NCBI GenBank assembly: GCA_937864365.1
Contig: CALMJT010000096.1
Span: 1 to 33,040, forward strand
From: an uncultured Alteromonadales bacterium
GTDB taxonomy: Bacteria > Pseudomonadota > Gammaproteobacteria > Pseudomonadales > Cellvibrionaceae
Length of the DNA stretch: 33,040 nt
Direction of reading: 5' to 3'
The position numbers and the translations under genes are program-made. Position 1 is the stretch's first letter. The number at the start of each line of letters is the position of its first letter. Positions 8,221 to 16,003 of the stretch are shown here, one piece after another. The notes beneath the pieces were generated by a model, which did not search any database, was not told where the DNA came from, and saw only the letters and a list, made by a program, of their open reading frames with translations.

Positions 8221-8736
8221 TTAATATTTATCGTAGCAATTGTTGTGTTTTTCACATTTGGTACGAACATTCGGCCAGTTTTCATTGCCGCGTGTAATTG
8301 CTGCTGCTTTATCGCTGGACCATTTTTTGTAGGCGGTTTTGTTAAAGTTTAAATACAGTTTGTCATCGACAATTTCCCAGTAGTTTGGATTCACGTCTTT
8401 GGTGAAACCGTGAGAAACTGCGAACGCACAGTAACCACCGTATTGTGGGGCGTATTTTTCTGGATTATCAATAAACTTTTGACGATTTTCTGCGGTGGCA
8501 AACTTCCAAGTTGCGCCTTGCCACTCGTAGGTAAAGTCATCTGAACCTAGCACGGCTTTTTCACCCGGTAATAACGAGAAAAACGCTACTGGGTCGGCAC
8601 CTTCAATTGCGCCATTTTTACTGCTGTAAATTGGGTTGTCGGCGGCGTAAGAAGATGAGCTTAAAACAACTGCAATTGCCATTATTGCAGCAAAGCAGTG
8701 ATTAATAATGGATTTAATGTAAGTCTGAGTCGCCAT
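8221..8736 (-). CDS. Exported YHS-domain protein
   Basis: This 171-residue protein has an N-terminal signal peptide (hydrophobic AAIMAIAVVLSSSSYA, cleavage expected near residue 31). A YHS-domain core follows: GADPVAFFSL, FTYEWQGATWKFATAENRQKF and NPEKYAPQYGGYCAFAVSHG. Proteins of this type are periplasmic and often annotated as YHS domain-containing (seleno)proteins. The domain is linked to metal, especially copper, handling in other proteins, but a role here is not shown. The conserved cysteine in GGYCAFA is present, and two further cysteines occur in the tail (TKCEKHNNC). It is monocistronic with its own strong terminator at 8158-8185. Confidence 0.85.
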   Translation of the reverse strand: MATQTYIKSIINHCFAAIMAIAVVLSSSSYAADNPIYSSKNGAIEGADPVAFFSLLPGEKAVLGSDDFTYEWQGATWKFATAENRQKFIDNPEKYAPQYGGYCAFAVSHGFTKDVNPNYWEIVDDKLYLNFNKTAYKKWSSDKAAAITRGNENWPNVRTKCEKHNNCYDKY

Positions 8737-9014
8737 AAAAAATCTCGAATTCGATGAATATTGTAATTACCACTTGTTATTGCTGAGTGGTTTGTTGCAG
8801 AAAAATTACTAACGTCTGGAGTAATCTTACCTGCATGGACAAATCCCGGTCTTGATTTATCCCTAAATCTATCACGAAATGGTAACGATTGCGGAGTTTT
8901 TTAAAATATTTTATGGCAAAAATACGATTAGAATATTCGGTATTCGTGATATGTAATTTATTAATGTACCGACGGTACGGTTTTTTTTCAGAAAAATAGG
9001 TTTGGCCTTAACTA

Positions 9015-9165
9015 GGAGTCTTTGATTATTGCCTTCGTGATTTAATCAGAGAATAGAAATCGAAAATGTAATTTCCTGTTTCTTCACGATCTCAATTACT
9101 TACCGCTCATGAAATTGCTGAGTCATTCGTGTGCCGTCGGAAGCTCTCGGTTAATCAAAGTTTCC
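9015..9165 (+). repeat. Degenerate full-length copy of the MITE-like repeat
   Basis: 151 bp, exactly the consensus length. It starts GGAGTCTTTGATTA and ends TTAATCAAAGTTTCC. Internal landmarks (TTTAATCAGAG, GAAATCGAAAATGT, TTTCTTCAC, TCAATTACTTAC, GAAATTG) are in order, with many substitutions. No flanking duplication is visible (ACTA before, GTTG after), in keeping with an old insertion. Confidence 0.85.
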
Positions 9166-9284
9166 GTTGATATAATTTTGAATTCTCTAAATAAAAATAT
9201 GCGAATAAGAGATGGTATTAAGCGGTAAATAGTAAAGGTGAACAAATATAGATAAGCGTAAATGCTGCGAAGATTTAATTTTTT

Positions 9285-9328
9285 AACCTCTTGGAATTAA
9301 ATCAGAGAAAACTTAATTCCAAGAGGTT
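9285..9328. terminator. Perfect 16-bp inverted repeat downstream of ydiJ
   Basis: AACCTCTTGGAATTAA (9285-9300) and TTAATTCCAAGAGGTT (9313-9328) are perfect reverse complements around a 12-nt loop. It begins 11 nt beyond the ydiJ stop on the minus strand. In that direction it is followed by A-rich rather than T-rich sequence, so it is not a canonical intrinsic terminator. It may instead stabilise the mRNA 3' end or bind a protein. Confidence 0.55.
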
Positions 9329-9339
9329 GATTCAAGACA

Positions 9340-12300
9340 TTATTTAACGGCTTTTAAAATGGCTTGTAATGGATGCGGTATTTCGTATTGATCCATACGT
9401 TTTACTTGGCAACGACAAGAGTAACCGGTTGCCATTTGTTGCGATTCTTCACTGCGGCTTTTAATTTTTTCTGACCAGCTTAACTCATATATTTTTTGAG
9501 AGTTTTCTTGGTTTTTGGTCTCATGTCCGTAAGTGCCAGCCATACCACAGCAGCCCACGGCTTGTTCGCGATATTTTAAGCCAAGTTTGGTAAATACGGT
9601 TTGCCAATCTTTCATGCTCGCCGGTGCGTTGGTTTTCTCGGTGCAGTGACCAAAGAGCACAAATTCCGAATGCTCAAAATTAACCTCAGGTGTTTCAAAC
9701 TCTTGCTTGGCAAGCCATTCTTGAATTAATAAAACATTGGGGGCTTTATCGCCGAGAACTTTTTTGTATTCACTGCGGTAAGCCAAGGTCATTGACGGCT
9801 CAATACCAACCAATGGAATTTCCGACAGCGCAATGTGATTTAAAAACGCCGAAGATTTGTTTACCACTTTTTCGAACGCTTTTAAAAATCCATGCACATG
9901 AAGCGGTTTTCCGTTAGGCGAGTAGGGCGCAAGCATGGGTTTAAAACCGAGTTTTTTCAGTAACTTTAAGGTATCAAGAAGTAATTCGGTTTCAAAATAG
10001 CTGGTAAAAGCGTCTTGAACAACAATCACACTTTTATTTTTGTCGATCTCTTTTAGCGAGGCGATGTTTTCTGGCACTGCGTATAAAACGCCAATATCAC
10101 TCAATGCTCGATCGAGATCTACGCCGGTTAACGACGGGCTATCAACCATACCAATAACGCGGGCAAATAATTTTTTAACGGGCGAGAAATTAATGGCGTT
10201 ATTATAGAGCCACGATATTCTCGCAAGGTATGGAATGGTGAATTCTAAACTGCCAATAAAATAATCTTTTGCCGGGCGTAAATACCGTGCATGGTAAAGC
10301 TCTAAGAATTTACTGCGAAATTCAGGTACATCAACATTAATGGGACACTGACTAACGCAGGCTTTACAGGCTAAACAGCCCGACATTGCGTCATAAATTT
10401 CGTGGTTAAAGTCGTATTCGCCTTTTCGTTTGGCTCTTAGGTTCATCAGTTTTGATGGCAAAGACAATAACCACGAAGCGTTTTTCGCGTTGTGACTTGC
10501 CACAACGGGATCAATGTTGCGTTCGGCTAATTGTTTTAACCATTCGCGAATTAATGCCGAGCGTCCTTTAGGAGACTGCACTCGCTCACGAGTTGCTTTC
10601 CAACTTGGGCACATATTGTCGTTGGGATTGTAATTGTAGCAAGCTCCGTTACCGTTACAGTAAACCGCTTCACTATAAGCTTGCCACGATTTTACCGGAA
10701 TTTTTCGGTCTTCTTGGCCACGTGTTACCGGCTCGTCTAACTTGGTCAACTCAAGTCCAGTATTTGGGGTAGCGATCTTTCCCGGATTTAACTGATTTTT
10801 AGGATCAAATTCGGCTTTGATGCGTTGTAATTGTGGGTAGAGTCCGCCAAAAAATGTGGGCGAGTATTCAGAGCGGAAACCTTTACCGTGTTCGCCCCAA
10901 ATTAAGCCTTTGTATTTATTGGTTAACACCACAACCTGATCGGAGATTTCTCGAACTAAAGCTTCTTGTTTGGGATCTTTCATATCGATGGTTGGGCGTA
11001 CGTGCAATACACCGGCATCAACGTGACCAAACATGCCGTATTGCAGGTTGTGGCCATCTAATAAAGCACGAAATTCTAAAATATAGTCGGCGAGATTTTC
11101 CGGCGGTACGGCCGTGTCTTCGACGAAAGGAATGGGTCGTGCCTCACCTTGGGTTTTACCTAATAAACCCACCGATTTTTTACGCATTGCCCAAATTTTG
11201 CCAACGTCTGCTCCGTAAGCGATTGAGTAACCAAAGCTCGGGCCGTCTTCGCCTGCTTTATCTAGGCTATCGGTGAGTTTTTTAACATTGGCGTTAAGCT
11301 CGTCTTCGTCATCACCGGTGTATTCAACAAAGTTTACGGCGGCAAGTGCTGGTGAGTTTTCACTTGTATTGGTATCGAAGAATTCACCTACGGTGTTCCA
11401 AATAATATCGCTTTGGGCGAGCGACATAACCTTAGAATCTACGGTTTCGATAGACGTTGGCCCGGCTTTCATTAATGCAGAAGCGTGACGTAATGCCGAG
11501 TTGAAGTCTGCGTATTTTACGTTAACTAACGCACTGTATTTGGGAATTTTCAGAAGATTAATTTTGGCTTCGGCAATAAAACCAAGGGTACCTTCGGCGC
11601 CACACAGAATATTGTTTAAATTAAATCGACCTTGTTCATCGCGAATGTGTGCGAGATCGTAGCCTGTTAAACAGCGATTTAATTTCGGGAATTTTTCGAT
11701 GATTTCGTGATGGAATTCTTTTTCAATGGAATCCACCACGCGATGAATTTGCCCAATTCTATCTTGGCGAGCTTTAACCGCTTTTAACTCATCTTCGTTT
11801 AGCGCTTTGGATGTCCACTCGGAGCCATCCAGTAATACGGTTTTTAATTCTAAGACGTGATCGCGGGTTTTGCCGTACACGCACGAACCTTGGCCGGAGG
11901 CATCGGTATTGATCATGCCACCAATGGTTGCTCGGTTACTGGTTGATAATTCTGGAGCAAAAAATAACCCCACCGCTTTGGCGGCTTCATTGAGCTGATC
12001 TTTTACAACTCCCGCTTGAACGCGCGCCCAACCTTCTTTGGCGTTAATCTCTAAGATTTTGTTCATGTGCTTAGAGACATCAATGATCAAACCATCGGTC
12101 AGAGATTGACCATTGGTGCCGGTGCCACCGCCGCGGGGCGATAAAACCACGCCTTTAAATTGGCGCATGTTAGAAAGCTCGGCAATTTTCACCAGATCAT
12201 TGGTGTTTTTGGGATAAATAACACCTTGCGGTAATACTTGATAAATGGAGTTATCGGTAGCGAGTACGGTTCGATTCGCATAATCTGGACAAAGATCGCC

Positions 12301-12384
12301 TTCAAATCCGCAACTTTTGAGCGTTTCAATAAACGATAAATAAAGCGCTTGGACAGGAGAGGTGTGGGTAATAGCTGGAATCAT
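9340..12384 (-). CDS. ydiJ: FAD/Fe-S D-2-hydroxyglutarate dehydrogenase (YdiJ type)
   Basis: This 1014-residue protein is close to the length of E. coli YdiJ. The N-terminal third is a PCMH-type FAD domain (LSPRGGGTGTNGQSLTDG; STSNRATIGGMINTDASGQG at about 145-170) followed by an FAD-linked oxidase C-terminal domain. A cysteine-rich part begins around residue 575 (CNGNGACYNYNPNDNMCP). A ferredoxin-like CLACKACVSQCP lies at about 668-680. The C-terminal half resembles the Fe-S subunit of glycolate oxidase (GlpC/GlcF-like), with the CCG motif CCGMAGTYGHE and a final GYSCRCQ. YdiJ proteins oxidise D-2-hydroxyglutarate to 2-oxoglutarate, with electrons probably going to the respiratory chain. It is monocistronic on the minus strand. 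A role tied to the purine locus is possible but unsupported; 2-hydroxyglutarate is a general metabolic by-product. Confidence 0.88.
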   Translation of the reverse strand: MIPAITHTSPVQALYLSFIETLKSCGFEGDLCPDYANRTVLATDNSIYQVLPQGVIYPKNTNDLVKIAELSNMRQFKGVVLSPRGGGTGTNGQSLTDGLIIDVSKHMNKILEINAKEGWARVQAGVVKDQLNEAAKAVGLFFAPELSTSNRATIGGMINTDASGQGSCVYGKTRDHVLELKTVLLDGSEWTSKALNEDELKAVKARQDRIGQIHRVVDSIEKEFHHEIIEKFPKLNRCLTGYDLAHIRDEQGRFNLNNILCGAEGTLGFIAEAKINLLKIPKYSALVNVKYADFNSALRHASALMKAGPTSIETVDSKVMSLAQSDIIWNTVGEFFDTNTSENSPALAAVNFVEYTGDDEDELNANVKKLTDSLDKAGEDGPSFGYSIAYGADVGKIWAMRKKSVGLLGKTQGEARPIPFVEDTAVPPENLADYILEFRALLDGHNLQYGMFGHVDAGVLHVRPTIDMKDPKQEALVREISDQVVVLTNKYKGLIWGEHGKGFRSEYSPTFFGGLYPQLQRIKAEFDPKNQLNPGKIATPNTGLELTKLDEPVTRGQEDRKIPVKSWQAYSEAVYCNGNGACYNYNPNDNMCPSWKATRERVQSPKGRSALIREWLKQLAERNIDPVVASHNAKNASWLLSLPSKLMNLRAKRKGEYDFNHEIYDAMSGCLACKACVSQCPINVDVPEFRSKFLELYHARYLRPAKDYFIGSLEFTIPYLARISWLYNNAINFSPVKKLFARVIGMVDSPSLTGVDLDRALSDIGVLYAVPENIASLKEIDKNKSVIVVQDAFTSYFETELLLDTLKLLKKLGFKPMLAPYSPNGKPLHVHGFLKAFEKVVNKSSAFLNHIALSEIPLVGIEPSMTLAYRSEYKKVLGDKAPNVLLIQEWLAKQEFETPEVNFEHSEFVLFGHCTEKTNAPASMKDWQTVFTKLGLKYREQAVGCCGMAGTYGHETKNQENSQKIYELSWSEKIKSRSEESQQMATGYSCRCQVKRMDQYEIPHPLQAILKAVK

Positions 12385-12602
12385 AACTGTGTTTTACTCG
12401 CTACTTTCAAACCTGAAACATCTAATATTGTTTGGGCCGATTCGATCGGAGCGGTAGTTTAGCGCCGCTGATTGCTTAACCCAAGGGGTTGACGACTTTC
12501 AACGGCAATTTTGTGCAAATATTAATCTTGTTTTAACCGTCTTAATGAGCTTTTTTATCTCTACAGTCCTGTGGAATTGACGTACTTACAGCGGAAAATT
12601 GC

Positions 12603-12647
12603 GTGTATGTAGTGAACGTGTTTGTAGTGAACGTGTTTGCAGTGAAC
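12603..12647. repeat. 3 x 15-bp tandem repeat upstream of ydiJ
   Basis: Units are GTGTATGTAGTGAAC, GTGTTTGTAGTGAAC and GTGTTTGCAGTGAAC, with one change between successive copies. It lies about 220 bp upstream of the ydiJ start. It is the third locus in this window with exactly three 15-bp units. Confidence 0.9.
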
Positions 12648-12767
12648 CAGGGGATCTGGAGAAAAAGCTGTTGGTAAAAGGAGTCATCGAAATACGTAGG
12701 TACCGAGACCTGCGTCGAGATGTACTAGGGCGTTGAGGTGCCAATTGTAGGCTGATGATGAGATATC

Positions 12768-12785
12768 AACACATCCTTGTGTTGG
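12768..12785. repeat. Orphan hairpin resembling hairpin 4 of the MITE-like repeat
   Basis: CAACACA-TCC-TTGTGTTG forms a 7-bp stem. The intact repeats have CGACACA-TCC-TTGTGTCG at the corresponding place, so a G-C pair has become A-T on both sides. It lies directly before the intact copy at 12796 and is probably what remains of an older copy. Confidence 0.5.
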
Positions 12786-12795
12786 TAAGCATAAA

Positions 12796-12950
12796 GGAAA
12801 CTCTGATTAATCTAGAGGGAGTTTCATGCGACACAGGAATGTGTCGCCAATTTCAAGAACGGTAAGTGATTGAAATTGTGAAGAAATTGGAAATCGCATT
12901 GTCAATTTCTGTCCTCTGATTAAATCATGGATGAGTTAATCAGAGGTTCC
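12796..12950 (-). repeat. Intact copy of the MITE-like repeat, reverse orientation
   Basis: 155 bp, from GGAAACTCTGATTAA to TTAATCAGAGGTTCC. All five internal hairpins are recognisable, with a 4-bp expansion in hairpin 5. The flanks are TAAA before and TAAG after, compatible with a slightly mutated 4-bp target duplication. It lies 37 bp beyond the stop of the minus-strand TetR gene and is co-oriented with it. Confidence 0.92.
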
Positions 12951-12987
12951 TAAGCTGTATTTTTGTGCTGGAATTTAGCCGATTGTT

Positions 12988-13701
12988 TTATGAGTTTGAG
13001 TAACTCGCAGCCGGATTTATTTCTTGGGATTCCGTTTCACTCACCTGTGCCGTGTTTTCCAATTCTGGAAATGATAAGCCGCAGCCTTTTAAAATCACAC
13101 GCGATAAAAAGTTGGTGATTCGTTCAATATCTTCACTTTCGTATTCCGCCCGATTCATCAAGGTTAATACTTGGGTTTCAAAGTCGGCGTAATGCTGGGT
13201 TGTTGACCAAATCATAAAAATAAGGTGCACGGGATCAACGGGGTCCATTTTTCCGGCTTCGATCCATTCGTCAAACACTTTGGTTTTGGAACGAACCCAT
13301 TGGCGCATATCGGTGCGAATATACTCGCGAATGTGCGGCGCGCCTTGAATGATTTCCATTGCAAAGAGTTTTGATGCTCTAGGATGGGTATACGACAGTT
13401 CTACCTTGGTACGAATGAATTCATGCAATACCGCCGCTGGATCGTCGTCAGCAGAAATATTAGACAGTACTTCGTTCCACAATTGTGTAATGTATTCCAA
13501 TACCGAGCGATACAAATTATTTTTATTTTTAAAATAATAATGAATGTTCGCTTTTGGTAAGCCTGCGCGGTCGGCGATGGCTTGAATACTGGTTCCTTTA
13601 AAGCCATGCAAAACAAATTCTTGCTCGGCCGCTTTTAAAATAACCTCTTCGTTTCGTTCACGAATTTTTCCAGGTTTGTACTTCTTTGCTGTTGCAGTCA
13701 T
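12988..13701 (-). CDS. TetR-family regulator, RutR-like
   Basis: This 237-residue protein has a TetR N-terminal helix-turn-helix at about residues 16-62 (GFKGTSIQAIADRAGLPKAN followed by IHYYFKNKNNLYRSVL). Its ligand-binding domain resembles the YcdC/RutR C-terminal family (SYTHPRASKLFAMEIIQGAP; FMIWSTTQHYADF). E. coli RutR senses uracil and thymine and represses pyrimidine catabolism. This homologue stands beside a purine permease and the xanthine dehydrogenase cluster, so I infer that it responds to a purine or pyrimidine and controls these genes. A near-match to the E. coli RutR operator lies at 15975-15990. It may also control itself through the inverted repeat at 13734-13747. It is slightly longer than RutR (about 212 residues), mainly through a polar C-terminal tail. 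An intact dispersed repeat follows its stop. Confidence 0.85.
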   Translation of the reverse strand: MTATAKKYKPGKIRERNEEVILKAAEQEFVLHGFKGTSIQAIADRAGLPKANIHYYFKNKNNLYRSVLEYITQLWNEVLSNISADDDPAAVLHEFIRTKVELSYTHPRASKLFAMEIIQGAPHIREYIRTDMRQWVRSKTKVFDEWIEAGKMDPVDPVHLIFMIWSTTQHYADFETQVLTLMNRAEYESEDIERITNFLSRVILKGCGLSFPELENTAQVSETESQEINPAASYSNS

Positions 13702-14122
13702 CTGTGGACTCTTAGTCTTTTGGCTAGAGTGCTAAAGGTGAACCTTTGCGTTTTAGCCCCATCCCTGAGATTTACCCTTAAAACACGGTGTTTATTAAAG
13801 CGTTTTCTTGTTATCAAATACCGATATAAGAGAATTACGTCGGTAAAGTTTTTGTATTTCGAAAAACACGAGAATTAAAAACACGTTTTAACGAAATTTT
13901 AATATGGGTGTTATTGTTACTTTTTCTAGGTTTTTACAAATAAACAAATCGACCGCTTTCTTTCATCTGCTATTGATTTGGGTTCTTCGAAAAACTGAAA
14001 ATAAGATTTCCAATTTTTGACAGATACTCAATCTCTAACGGTTGAAGCAGAAGCTGACGACTAGGGCGGTCACTTCTAACGGTAGTGTCGATTAAGATTA
14101 ATTTGTGAACCTGTTTGTTATA
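13702..14122. other. Intergenic gap between the NCS2 permease and the TetR gene
   Basis: About 420 bp, AT-rich. The only structures I see are the small inverted repeat at 13734-13747 near the TetR start and the short repeat that begins at 14123. A minus-strand reading frame at 13970-14179 looks like chance: it overlaps the short repeat and has no recognisable protein features. Confidence 0.5.
13734..13747. promoter_or_regulatory. Inverted repeat upstream of the TetR gene
   Basis: AAAGGT-GA-ACCTTT, flanked more distantly by GCTAAA and TTTAGC, lies 33 bp upstream of the TetR ATG. TetR regulators commonly bind such sites to repress themselves. It does not match the RutR consensus, so the assignment rests on position and symmetry only. 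Confidence 0.35.
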
Positions 14123-14164
14123 GAAATCTCTGATTAAATCACGGATGAGTAAATCATAGATTCC
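14123..14164. repeat. Short (42-bp) single-hairpin form of the dispersed repeat
   Basis: GAAATCTCTGATTAAA ... TAAATCATAGATTCC around a loop resembling that of hairpin 1 in the full element (reverse orientation). It lacks the other four hairpins. It lies 42 bp downstream of the stop of the minus-strand permease gene. Flanks are TATA and TAGA. Confidence 0.75.
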
Positions 14165-14171
14165 TAGAGAA

Positions 14172-14196
14172 ACTCCCAAGAGAGTGTCTTGGGAGT
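14172..14196 (-). terminator. Stem-loop after the NCS2 permease gene
   Basis: ACTCCCAAGA (14172-14181) and TCTTGGGAGT (14187-14196) form a perfect 10-bp stem with a 5-nt loop, 10 nt beyond the permease stop. The following minus-strand sequence is only mildly T-rich (TTTCTCT), so termination may be partial. Confidence 0.6.
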
Positions 14197-14206
14197 AACA
14201 ACACTA

Positions 14207-15526
14207 TTACTTCAAGTCAAAAACGTAGCGGGCAATAAATACCGCAGCGAGTAAATAAGTAATAACTGAGACTTCTTTATATTTGCCTGTTCCAAGTTTT
14301 ACGCCAACGTAAACTATAAAACCTAGTGCAATACCTTCAGAGATACTGAACGTCAGCGGCATGGCAATTAAGGCCACAACCGCGGTAGCCATCGAAGCAA
14401 GATCGTCGAAGTCAATCTGACGGAACGAGTCCATCATTAAAATACCCACCATAACCAGCGCTGGTGTGGTCGCCATGGTTGGAATAACTTCCATTAACGG
14501 CGTTAGGAACAAGGCCAGAATAAAGCAGATGGCAACCACAATACCGGTCAACCCGGTACGACCACCGGCAGAAATACCGGCTGCGGATTCAACATAAGAG
14601 GTGACCGGAGAAGTACCTAAAACCGCACCGGCAACACTGGCGGCGGCATCGGCGGTCATAGCACCGCCCATTTTGGGCAGTTTGCCGTTCTCGTCGAGAA
14701 GTCCTGCGCGACGAGAAACCCCTAGCAGTGTACCAATGGTATCGAACATGTTGACGAAGACCATGGCAAACACAATATCCCAGGTGTCTTCGAAATGTTT
14801 GAATGGATACATTAAATCCATAGCAAATAAAGTATCGGCCATGCTTTTGGGCAAACCGATGATCGCTTCGGGAACCGGTGTAAGGGTGCCTTTTTCGGTC
14901 GGAATGAACAAACCGATAATGGTTAATGCTAGAACGGACAACACAATTGCTGAGTTGATTTTGCGGATCACTAAAACCGCGGTTAACACAATACCTGCCA
15001 GCGCTAAGATTACCGCAGGCTCGGATAGATCGCCCAAGGTGACCAAGGTAGCTGGGTTATCGATAACTAACTGCGCATTTTGTAGACCGATAAAGGCGAT
15101 GAATAAACCAATACCACACTGAACACCGACTTTTAGCGCGTGTGGAATGGCATCGGCGATTTTGGTTCGTACCCCGGTTACCGACAGCAGTAAAAACAGA
15201 ATACCGTTCCAAAACACCAAGCCCAAGGCGCCTTGCCAAGGTACTTCGCGAGTAAGACACACGGTGAACGCAAAAAATGCGTTAAGACCCATGCCCGGAG
15301 CAAGCGCAATAGGGTAGTTAGTAAACAGCGCCATCATTAATGTGCCAATGCAGGCGGCTATGGCGGTTACCGTGATCAAACCTTCTACGGGCATTCCGCT
15401 TTGCGAGAGAATCGCGGGGTTTACAATCAACACATATGACATTGCGGCAAAGGTTGTTAAGCCTGCAATTATTTCTGTGCGCACGGTGGTGTTGTGTTGT
15501 GTGAGTTTGAAGAAGTTTTCCAGCAT
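14207..15526 (-). CDS. NCS2 family purine base permease (AzgA-like)
   Basis: This 439-residue integral membrane protein has many hydrophobic segments. The diagnostic blocks of the AzgA branch of nucleobase-cation symporter 2 are GMGLNAFFAFTVC at about residue 77, FVNMFDTIGTLLGVSRRAGLLDE and GTSPVTSYVESAAGISAGGR. Characterised relatives (for example E. coli AdeP, GhxP and fungal AzgA) import adenine, guanine or hypoxanthine with protons. With guanine deaminase and xanthine dehydrogenase next door, guanine or hypoxanthine is the likely substrate. It is divergent from the xdh operon, and 658 bp separate the two starts. A stem-loop follows the stop. Confidence 0.9.
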   Translation of the reverse strand: MLENFFKLTQHNTTVRTEIIAGLTTFAAMSYVLIVNPAILSQSGMPVEGLITVTAIAACIGTLMMALFTNYPIALAPGMGLNAFFAFTVCLTREVPWQGALGLVFWNGILFLLLSVTGVRTKIADAIPHALKVGVQCGIGLFIAFIGLQNAQLVIDNPATLVTLGDLSEPAVILALAGIVLTAVLVIRKINSAIVLSVLALTIIGLFIPTEKGTLTPVPEAIIGLPKSMADTLFAMDLMYPFKHFEDTWDIVFAMVFVNMFDTIGTLLGVSRRAGLLDENGKLPKMGGAMTADAAASVAGAVLGTSPVTSYVESAAGISAGGRTGLTGIVVAICFILALFLTPLMEVIPTMATTPALVMVGILMMDSFRQIDFDDLASMATAVVALIAMPLTFSISEGIALGFIVYVGVKLGTGKYKEVSVITYLLAAVFIARYVFDLK

Positions 15527-15558
15527 AGCGTTAAATAGCCTTAATAAAATGCATAGAC

Positions 15559-15580
15559 AGACGTTTGAGCGTGAACGTCT
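15559..15580. promoter_or_regulatory. Inverted repeat upstream of the NCS2 permease gene
   Basis: AGACGTT (15559-15565) and AACGTCT (15574-15580) are perfect reverse complements with an 8-nt spacer, 33 bp upstream of the permease ATG. This is suited to an operator or a 5' UTR hairpin. The binding protein is unknown. Confidence 0.4.
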
Positions 15581-15802
15581 CTATAATTACGGTGCTATTA
15601 ATATCACCTGTTAATTGTTACCGACGATCAATAAATCGACGCTTTAATACCTATAAACCCGAATTAAAGGTAAAAGATGAGTTTATCGATCGGTGTGTCC
15701 ATACACGAGTTTTGTATTGTTAGGTTGTGAGCGCTTTAAAGACGGTAAGCCGCTTGAACCTAAAACTTGACGAAGAAATCACAAAAGCTTTCAGTGTTAT
15801 TC

Positions 15803-16003
15803 TCAGGATTTTACGTTAATAACGAAAATCCTGGCAGCTATTTGTGCAGATCGTACAGGAACGAGGCTTATTTGAGATGTTTCGCCGCGTTTAAAGAATT
15901 TTCGATACACGTTTAAGAAAGTATCAATCTCTGCGTGTGTCGTAAAAATCCTCAAGCTTTTTTCAACATAAAACTTGTCCATCTGGTCAGATTCCTGCAT
16001 CAT
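15803..16003 (-). pseudogene. Possible C-terminal remnant of a class V aminotransferase
   Basis: This open frame of about 66 codons starts at ATGATG with GGAG just upstream on the minus strand. The segment SLRIFTTHAEIDTFLN resembles the C-terminal motif of class V aminotransferases such as SufS (S-L-x-x-[YF]-x-T-H-x-E-[IV]-D). After about 15 further residues the sequence loses similarity. No upstream catalytic domain is seen, so if real it is a decayed fragment or a reused small ORF. It contains the RutR-like site. It could equally be a chance frame. Confidence 0.3.
15975..15990. promoter_or_regulatory. RutR-operator-like palindrome upstream of xdhA
   Basis: TTGTCCATCTGGTCAG differs from the E. 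coli RutR consensus TTGACCANNTGGTCAA at two of the 14 defined positions. It lies 195 bp upstream of the proposed xdhA start and 449 bp upstream of the permease start, between two genes that a RutR-like regulator encoded at 12988-13701 could be expected to control. The distance from either start is large, so this is a candidate only. Confidence 0.5.

Larger units (their letters stand above)
8737..9339. other. Intergenic gap with an old MITE-like repeat copy
   Basis: About 600 bp without a gene. The right part holds the degenerate repeat at 9015-9165 and a perfect inverted repeat at 9285-9328. The left part should carry the promoter of the YHS gene, but I cannot identify convincing -35 and -10 boxes. 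Confidence 0.6.
12385..12987. other. Intergenic gap: tandem repeat, repeat remnant and intact MITE copy
   Basis: About 600 bp between ydiJ (its 5' end) and the TetR gene (its 3' end). It holds the ydiJ promoter region, a 3 x 15-bp array at 12603-12647, a solitary hairpin resembling the fourth hairpin of the dispersed repeat at 12768-12785, and an intact reverse-oriented copy at 12796-12950. No gene is supported. Confidence 0.65.

Noticed and set aside
8966-8988. GTACC-GAC-GGTAC followed by eight T, terminator-like on the plus strand
   Set aside because: The stem is only 5 bp and no plus-strand gene lies upstream to be terminated.
10833-11276. 147-codon plus-strand open frame inside ydiJ
   Set aside because: It is antisense to a well-conserved gene and has no recognisable domain or ribosome site; a shadow of ydiJ.
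12106-12125. TTGACCA inside ydiJ, considered as a second RutR-type site
   Set aside because: The second half-site is out of register (TTGGT directly follows), and it lies within coding sequence where amino acid constraints explain it.
13970-14179. Minus-strand frame of 69 codons between the permease and TetR genes
   Set aside because: It overlaps the short dispersed repeat and shows no protein-like features.
14601-15122. 173-codon plus-strand open frame opposite the NCS2 permease
   Set aside because: It is antisense to a conserved membrane protein, and its composition simply mirrors the hydrophobic codons of the other strand.
15527-15800. Purine riboswitch upstream of the NCS2 permease
   Set aside because: No conserved purine-aptamer core or three-way junction is visible, and such riboswitches are characteristic of Firmicutes; the only structure is a 7-bp inverted repeat.
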